Position numbers and translations under genes: made by a program
The notes under the pieces: model-generated
What the model was told of the DNA's origin: nothing
Seen by the model: only the letters and a program-made list of their open reading frames with translations
Databases searched by the model: none
NCBI GenBank assembly: GCA_946406115.1
Contig: OX291557.1
Span: 21,236,501-21,300,500, forward strand
Length of the DNA: 64,000 bases
Origin: Apoda limacodes
Taxonomy: Eukaryota; Arthropoda; Insecta; Lepidoptera; Limacodidae
Direction: 5' to 3'
Part shown: piece by piece, positions 59,314 to 64,000 of the stretch
Layout: the number at the start of each line of letters is the position of its first letter
Position numbering within the stretch: position 1 is the first letter of the stretch

Positions 59314-59838
59314 AAGGTAAAGCTGGCGTCCAAAAAACTTGGTGTACTCAACAGAGCGAAGCAGTACTTCACGTCGGGGCAAAGGTTGCTGCTTTACAAG
59401 TCGCAAGTCCGGCCCCATATGGAGTACTGCTGCCATCTCTGGGCGGGTGCACCCGGATACCAGCTTGGCCCTTTTGACTCGGTTCAACGACGGGCTGTGA
59501 GAATTGTAGACGATCTCAAACTCACTTGCGGTATCGAGCCCTGAAGTCTGAGGAGAGACTTTGCCTCCCTGTGTGTGTTCTACCGCTTGTACAATGGGTT
59601 GTGTTCTGAGGAATTGTTCGAAATGATGCCCACGGCTACTTTCTACCATCGCACCGCTCGCCATCGGCAGGGAATTCATTCTCACACTTTAGAACCGAAA
59701 TGGTCGCGTACAGTGCGGTTTCAGAGAAACTACCTCCCGCGAACGCTTAGGTTGTGGAATGAGCTCTCTGCCAAGGTTTTCTCTAAGGACTACAGTATGG
59801 GGTTCTTCAAAAAAGAAGTTATTAAATTTCTTCATTAA
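59314..59838 (+). pseudogene. CR1/Jockey-like LINE ORF2 C-terminus
   Basis: One continuous frame from 59314 to a TAA ending at 59838 reads ASKKLGVLNRAKQYFTSGQR, LLLYKSQVRPHMEYCCHLWA, FDSVQRRAVRIVDD, and then, after a TGA at 59542-59544, SLRRDFASLCVFYRLYNG and NYLPRTLRLWNELSAKVF. This is the region downstream of the reverse transcriptase in lepidopteran CR1/Jockey-type elements. Only the single stop breaks it. It is the most complete coding copy of the family whose tails lie at 5688, 21989, 28783, 39529 and 44590, yet it lacks their 3' UTR and poly-A. Confidence 0.88.
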
Positions 59839-59980
59839 ATTCACTCATTTTGACAGAAAGAAAACATTTTACTAAATTATTTCTTTTTTTAAAATGTTCC
59901 CTTTTTAATGTCATCAAAACGAGCCAGATACAAATAGTGTAGCCAAAGAGACATACAACATAGAAGGTCAGGAAAAGACA

Positions 59981-60316
59981 AGTCTTTTCGCATATAGTAT
60001 GTATGTCGCAGGCAAATCGTATAATCCGCCGTTTCATAATATGCCTAGGCAGATCGTAATAGAAATTATCATATAACTGAACAGATTATATGAAGCTTGG
60101 CTGGAACGCTCCGCTCGCTTCGCATGCTCCGCATCTACATTAACAAAAGAGAAACTGAACCTAACCTAACATACATGAGTTATACAGTGCGATTTCTGTT
60201 CCTTTCGTTTCCATACTTTACGATCTGCCTAGGCCTATTATGAAACGGCGGATTATACGATTTGCCTGCAACATGTACATACTTTTGATAAAATACACAC
60301 TATATGCGAAAAGACT
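59981..60316. mobile_element. 336-bp foldback MITE
   Basis: Arms 60008-60059 and 60218-60269 are inverted copies of about 52 bp with one or two mismatches (GCAGGCAAATCGTATAATCC on the left). Outer segments AGTCTTTTCGCATATA (59981-59996) and TATATGCGAAAAGACT (60301-60316) also pair, with extra bases on the right side. The unique centre holds GGAACGCTCCGCTCGCTTCG. Because the arms mirror each other, two opposite-strand frames (59822-60037 minus, 60240-60455 plus) begin with the same MKRRIIRFAC; neither is a gene. Confidence 0.9.
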
Positions 60317-60868
60317 TTTTCCCTGTGTGCATTATTTTGTATGCATGAGAACAATTTTCCCATGGGATGTGTACTGGCAGGATGATTTTGGGAAGTTGCA
60401 TCTTCCTTCGAAATACCTACTTTGTTTAACAATCGCTCTATGGAAAGTTCTATAATTTTGTAAAATTAAGTAAAAATTAAACTAAAAATACAGCACTTTG
60501 TAAGTTTTTTATTACTGAATTATAAATTTTGCTTACGTCAGTGTTTTTTTATGAAGTTATAACAGGGCCGTAGCCAGACTGTGTAGTCTAAGAAAAATTT
60601 AGAACAAACTGAACTTTCGTTAAATTTTGTTTGCAATGTTACCATATGTATTACCATGTGCAACGCCATTGTTATCTTGTTGCGTCAAGTAGTTCCTACT
60701 TCCTATGGCCATCGGGCTCTTGGAAATTAATATTTATTACATAAAAAAAGAAATGAAGATTGGCTAATTACTACTGTTTAATTGTTTGTGTATTTTGACG
60801 AACAGACATAGGTACAGGCAAAAATTATAAACACAGAATTTTACGTCTGGGTATACAAAATGGGTTAC
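60317..60868. other. Anonymous AT-rich stretch
   Basis: Nothing recognisable was seen. Confidence 0.4.
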
Positions 60869-60946
60869 CATTCAAATTCATAATAAGCAAAAATAAGCCT
60901 AATAAGTATTTTAATAGGCTTATTTTTACTTATTATAAATGTGAAT
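60869..60946. repeat. Imperfect hairpin
   Basis: ATTCATAATAAGCAAAAATA then AGCCTAATAA pairs with TTAATAGGCTTATTTTTACT then TATTATAAATGTGAAT across a loop of about 5 bp. A few mismatches and bulges occur. It may be a minimal MITE or a hairpin RNA precursor. Confidence 0.7.
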
Positions 60947-61218
60947 AACTGGCTTTTGTACTATCTGGCTAAAAACCTTAATTACCTACGTATACCTGAC
61001 TCAAAATTTATTTGCAATTCGGGTAAACAAAAATGACCTTGACGCGCGTCTTTCGCTTTGTTAGTCTATGCAACATATACATAAATACGTATAATATTTC
61101 TCATCGTAAATTTGGAATTTTCTAGATTTTAGGTTTAATCAGAGTAGTGATTTGAAAACCAATTACAGAATGGAACAATGATGGTAATCATGTAAGTATT
61201 TTAATGATTTATGATTAA

Positions 61219-61488
61219 ACTAGCTGCTGCCCGCGACGTCGTCTGTGTGAACGCTATCCTATAACATCACTTATTGTAAACGAAACCATAGCGCGATCCA
61301 TCTAGTTTGCAAATAGGAAACATTTTTATATGGTAAAAAATTATAACACATCCAAGTTATGACTTTACACGATTTTTTAACATAAAATAAATGGCTATGT
61401 GTGAGTAGAATAATTAATAATTACGAAGCAAGTCAAATATGCGTCGTTAGATTACACTTTGTTACAGAATGCGTTGAAGAAATAATAG
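61219..61488 (-). mobile_element. Helitron-like 3' end, copy 2
   Basis: This is the reverse-oriented copy of 20404-20677. The CTAG terminus lies at 61220-61223 within ACTAGCTGCTGCCCGCG. Shared inner blocks include ATGACTTTACACGATTTTTT and AATGGCTATGTGTGAG. Similarity ends near 61488. Confidence 0.6.
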
Positions 61489-62123
61489 TGCAGTCATTGG
61501 AGCGAAAAATAGGGTCTTACCTCCAAATTTTTATACTATGAACTATGTAAGCAACCCCTTAATGGAAAAATTGACATTGAGCCATTTTATCGCTAGAAAA
61601 CGTGTTTAATATTAAGGTCTGAAATTGTAAAGTGCTTTCTAACACAATTTCCTCATAATAAAATCATTTTCAACCCCTTGAAAACCTTACAACCCGTGCA
61701 AATAACCCCTAAATTTAAAAAATCACAAAAAATTACTTTGTTATGACATAAAAAGATTTAAGTATAGAGTAAATAATATTTTATGTTCTCTATTTTAATT
61801 ATCGAATTTTTCACCCCCTTTTGACCCTTAAAAACAACCCTTTAATAAAAAATTGTTTAAAAAAATTCCTTTTGATGAAATGGAAAGGATTTAAATATTA
61901 TTCCACATCCTCGAAAATTATCATATTCTCAAGCTTTTCAACCCTTAAAACTACCCCTAAATTAAAACAGTAAATATATATGATGGTTGGCCGCTCCGAG
62001 CAATACACATACTTACCTTCATTCAAATGTGTTATATATACATATATGAACGTTGGTATGTATTCAAGCCTACGTTTCCAATATATATATATATATATAT
62101 ATATTACATATGTATATATACTA
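61489..62123. other. Non-coding stretch with a short degenerate motif series
   Basis: Motifs like CAACCCTTAAAACTACCCCT recur loosely near 61670, 61820 and 61940 at intervals of 120-150 bp. A TA-dinucleotide tract lies at about 62081-62104, next to the mariner insertion. Confidence 0.45.
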
Positions 62124-63441
62124 CTCTGTCAAGAAAGTACCGGGAAAAGATCAATAATACACAAACTGTTTGTTAATCATCCAAATTTATTTTATCACCT
62201 TCAAAGTATGCTCCTTCAGAAACGATACACTTACGCCAACGAATAATCCAATCATCAAAACATTTTTTAAACGCTGTTTCCGGAATTGAATTCAGTTCTC
62301 GGCGCGAATTCTCCTTTATGTCTTCTACCGATTGAAAACGGGTGCCACGAAGTGGTAATTTGAGTTTAGGAAAAAGAAAGAAGTCGGCAGGAGCCATATC
62401 TGGTGAATATGGTGGTTGCTCGATGGTATTTGTTGAGTGTTTGGTCAAAAATTCTTTCACAATGATGGCCTTGTGCGAAGGCGCATTATCGTGGTGCAAA
62501 ATCCAAGAATTTTCATTCCACAAATCTGGCCTTTTTCGTCGAATTTGCTCTCTTAAATGCCGCATAACGCTCAAATAATATTCTTTATTTACCGTTTGAC
62601 CTTCCGGCAAGAATTCCGAGTGCACAACACCGCGATAGTCAAAGAAAACAGTCAACATGACTTTGACTTTTGATCGACTTTGGCGTGGTTTCTTCGGTTT
62701 CGGTTCAGTTGGAAGGCGCCACTCCGAAGCTTGTTGACTAGTTTGCATGTCAAACTCGTAAACCCACGTCTCGTCACCAGTAACAATGCGTTTCATGAAT
62801 GTTGGGTCGGAATTGACTCGTTCTAGCATGTCCTCAGCGACTCTCATGCGATTGAGTTTTTGGAGAAAATTCAGGTCTTTTGGGACTAGCCGAGCGGTAA
62901 CATGTTTCATACCCAAATGATTAGTTAAAATAGTACGGATCGACTCGTGAGATACAGAAAGTTCGGCGGCTATCTCTCTCAAAGTTGAATGAGGATTTTC
63001 AGTCACTATTTCCTTCACTTTTGCGATGTTAACTTCAGTTGCAGACGTTGATGGCCTACCAGAGCGAGGCAAATCTTCCATCACATCTCGACCGCTTTTG
63101 AACGCTTTGTACCACTCATAAACACGTGTTTTTGATAAAGTCGAATCACCGTAAGCCTTCTGTAACATTTTCAGTGACTCCGAACACGAAATTCCATTGG
63201 CGATGCAAAATTTAAGACAAACTCTTTGTTCAATGTTTTTGTCCATTATGAAATTCGCAATACACACTAGATATGATATAACTAAAAACAGCACTGTATT
63301 TAATATAAATAACAGATGCAACTCAAACTCCGCGCCAAAATAGAAAACAGTTGTGCCAATCTAACAACAACAAAAAAAACAAAAATTTGAATTTGGAACC
63401 ATAAACAAATCATCCATTCCCGATACTTTGTTGACTGAAGG
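62124..63441 (-). mobile_element. Near-complete mariner transposon
   Basis: The left end CTCTGTCAAGAAAGTACCGG and the right end, inverted, CCTTCAGTCAACAAAGTATC followed by GGGAA are imperfect terminal inverted repeats: 17 of 19 inner bases match, the outer few differ. A TA dinucleotide flanks each side, the mariner target duplication. The total of 1318 bp is the normal mariner size. The transposase occupies most of it on the minus strand, with about 195 bp of leader. Confidence 0.85.
62173..63246 (-). CDS. Mariner transposase, intact open frame
   Basis: The enzyme cuts a mariner element out of DNA and pastes it into TA sites. It acts as a dimer bound to the terminal inverted repeats in the nucleus. 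I start it at MDKNIEQRVCLKFC (63246) because this is the usual mariner N-terminus; the frame stays open another 25 codons upstream, and that hydrophobic run is probably untranslated leader. Residues 1-60 and 75-130 hold two helix-turn-helix DNA-binding parts (KTRVYEWYKAFKSGR; TLREIAAELSVSHESIR). The catalytic triad is complete: Asp158 in TGDETWVYE, Asp253 in HHDNAPSH and Asp288 in YSPDMAPADFFLFP, giving the D,D34D spacing of true mariners. At 357 residues it is normal length or slightly long. No stop or frameshift is present, so it could be active, although the inverted repeats are imperfect. Confidence 0.93.
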   Translation of the reverse strand: MDKNIEQRVCLKFCIANGISCSESLKMLQKAYGDSTLSKTRVYEWYKAFKSGRDVMEDLPRSGRPSTSATEVNIAKVKEIVTENPHSTLREIAAELSVSHESIRTILTNHLGMKHVTARLVPKDLNFLQKLNRMRVAEDMLERVNSDPTFMKRIVTGDETWVYEFDMQTSQQASEWRLPTEPKPKKPRQSRSKVKVMLTVFFDYRGVVHSEFLPEGQTVNKEYYLSVMRHLREQIRRKRPDLWNENSWILHHDNAPSHKAIIVKEFLTKHSTNTIEQPPYSPDMAPADFFLFPKLKLPLRGTRFQSVEDIKENSRRELNSIPETAFKKCFDDWIIRWRKCIVSEGAYFEGDKINLDD

Positions 63442-64000
63442 TACATAAGACAATAGTTTTGGGTCTCTATTACTGTGTACTTTCACTTTGCTCCAAATAT
63501 TCCCACTCCGAAATTCCAGTTTACTAAGTAAAAAAAATACGATTAGTTTTTGGACCATAACTCCTTCAATTTTGATGCTATCACAACTTATAAAAAACCA
63601 TTAAAAGATCTACAACTTTTTTCATTACAATATATAGTGGAAACCTTTTATATTAAAACGGTGACGGGTCAAAGGGCTCGAGAGAGACTGTGATTGCGCT
63701 ACCGCGCGCTCTTTAAACAATCATATCTCCGTCAATTTTTATGTGACAGAAAAAAAAAGAAAAAAATTTTTTCGTCAGGAAAAAATGTAGGTCACATTTT
63801 TTATTATTATACTTTTATACGTATCTTTTATCATTTTTGAGATATTATGAAAAGAAGGTGGTTTTTGTAAAAATTCGAAATTTACGTGATTTTTTTGAAA
63901 AATATGTGTCCTAAAGCAGCCAAACTGCTAGAATCCATCAAACTCTTTATGTTAAAGTTAAGTCTAGACGGAATGCGATTAATTTTAATTTTGGTGGAAA
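63442..64000. other. Anonymous AT-rich stretch
   Basis: Nothing recognisable was seen beyond the mariner right end, apart from A-rich runs and a small GC-richer segment near 63655-63715. Confidence 0.4.

Noticed and set aside
59275..59685. A 136-codon minus-strand frame.
   Set aside because: It is antisense to the LINE C-terminus at 59314-59838, which has clear family motifs on the plus strand.
59822..60455. Two apparent related proteins starting MKRRIIRFAC on opposite strands.
   Set aside because: They are the two arms of one inverted-repeat element read outward, not genes.
62980..63321. The upstream 25 codons of the mariner frame (MHLLFILNTVLFLVISYLVC) as a signal peptide.
   Set aside because: Mariner transposases are nuclear and begin near MDKN; the hydrophobic run is AT-rich leader sequence that happens to stay open.

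Overview
The window looks like lepidopteran (moth or butterfly) nuclear DNA from a gene-poor region. It is AT-rich. It carries the tail of a CR1/Jockey-like LINE known from Lepidoptera, several SINE heads resembling tRNA, Helitron-like termini, short inverted-repeat elements and a mariner. No bacterial operon signals are present (no Shine-Dalgarno-led gene runs, no rRNA). I could not find a single convincing host protein-coding exon. Almost every recognisable coding sequence belongs to a transposable element, and only one, a mariner transposase of 357 codons, is open from end to end. Family names rest on remembered protein motifs; no database search was possible.

Layout. 1-16.7 kb: mostly anonymous AT-rich DNA with scattered repeats, a decayed LINE reverse transcriptase (6768-7312, minus), a LINE 3' end apparently nested in a pogo-like inverted-repeat element (5664-6078), and the first copy of a 170-bp MITE (6432-6603). 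16.7-18.3 kb: a 1.66-kb element with TGTTACAG/CTGTAACA ends, holding a broken KRBA2-like integrase; I read it as a Ginger-like DNA transposon. 19.7-29.1 kb: MITEs, two Helitron-like ends, LINE 3' ends, a 91-bp tandem triplication and a hAT transposase C-terminus. 29.8-30.9 kb: a LINE fragment split by another LINE 3' end. 33-35.8 kb: a perfect 35-bp-arm hairpin and clustered dispersed repeats. 37.6-39.0 kb: a 1.4-kb element with 46-bp inverted ends, possible 8-bp target duplications and a short array of subterminal palindromic repeats. 40.0-41.6 kb: a satellite of 55-bp monomers that has evolved a 220-bp higher-order repeat. 43.6-47.6 kb: another MITE copy, a SINE, LINE tails and a LINE reverse transcriptase with a mutated catalytic YxDD. 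51.3-52.4 kb: a Tc1-like transposase relic with a candidate intron, split by a 357-bp hAT-type MITE flanked by an exact 8-bp duplication. 54.6-56.4 kb: a second Tc1/mariner-superfamily relic next to a LINE carrying a MITE in its 3' UTR. 58.8-60.3 kb: two inverted-repeat elements around a LINE C-terminus. 62.1-63.4 kb: a near-complete mariner.

How the parts relate. There is no pathway here. The window is a stratified record of transposition, and the nesting gives relative ages: the Tc1-like relic is older than its hAT MITE, the LINE at 55.4-56.4 kb is older than its MITE, and the LINE at 29.8 kb is older than the LINE tail inside it. The mariner is probably the youngest autonomous element because its reading frame is intact and its D,D34D triad is complete.
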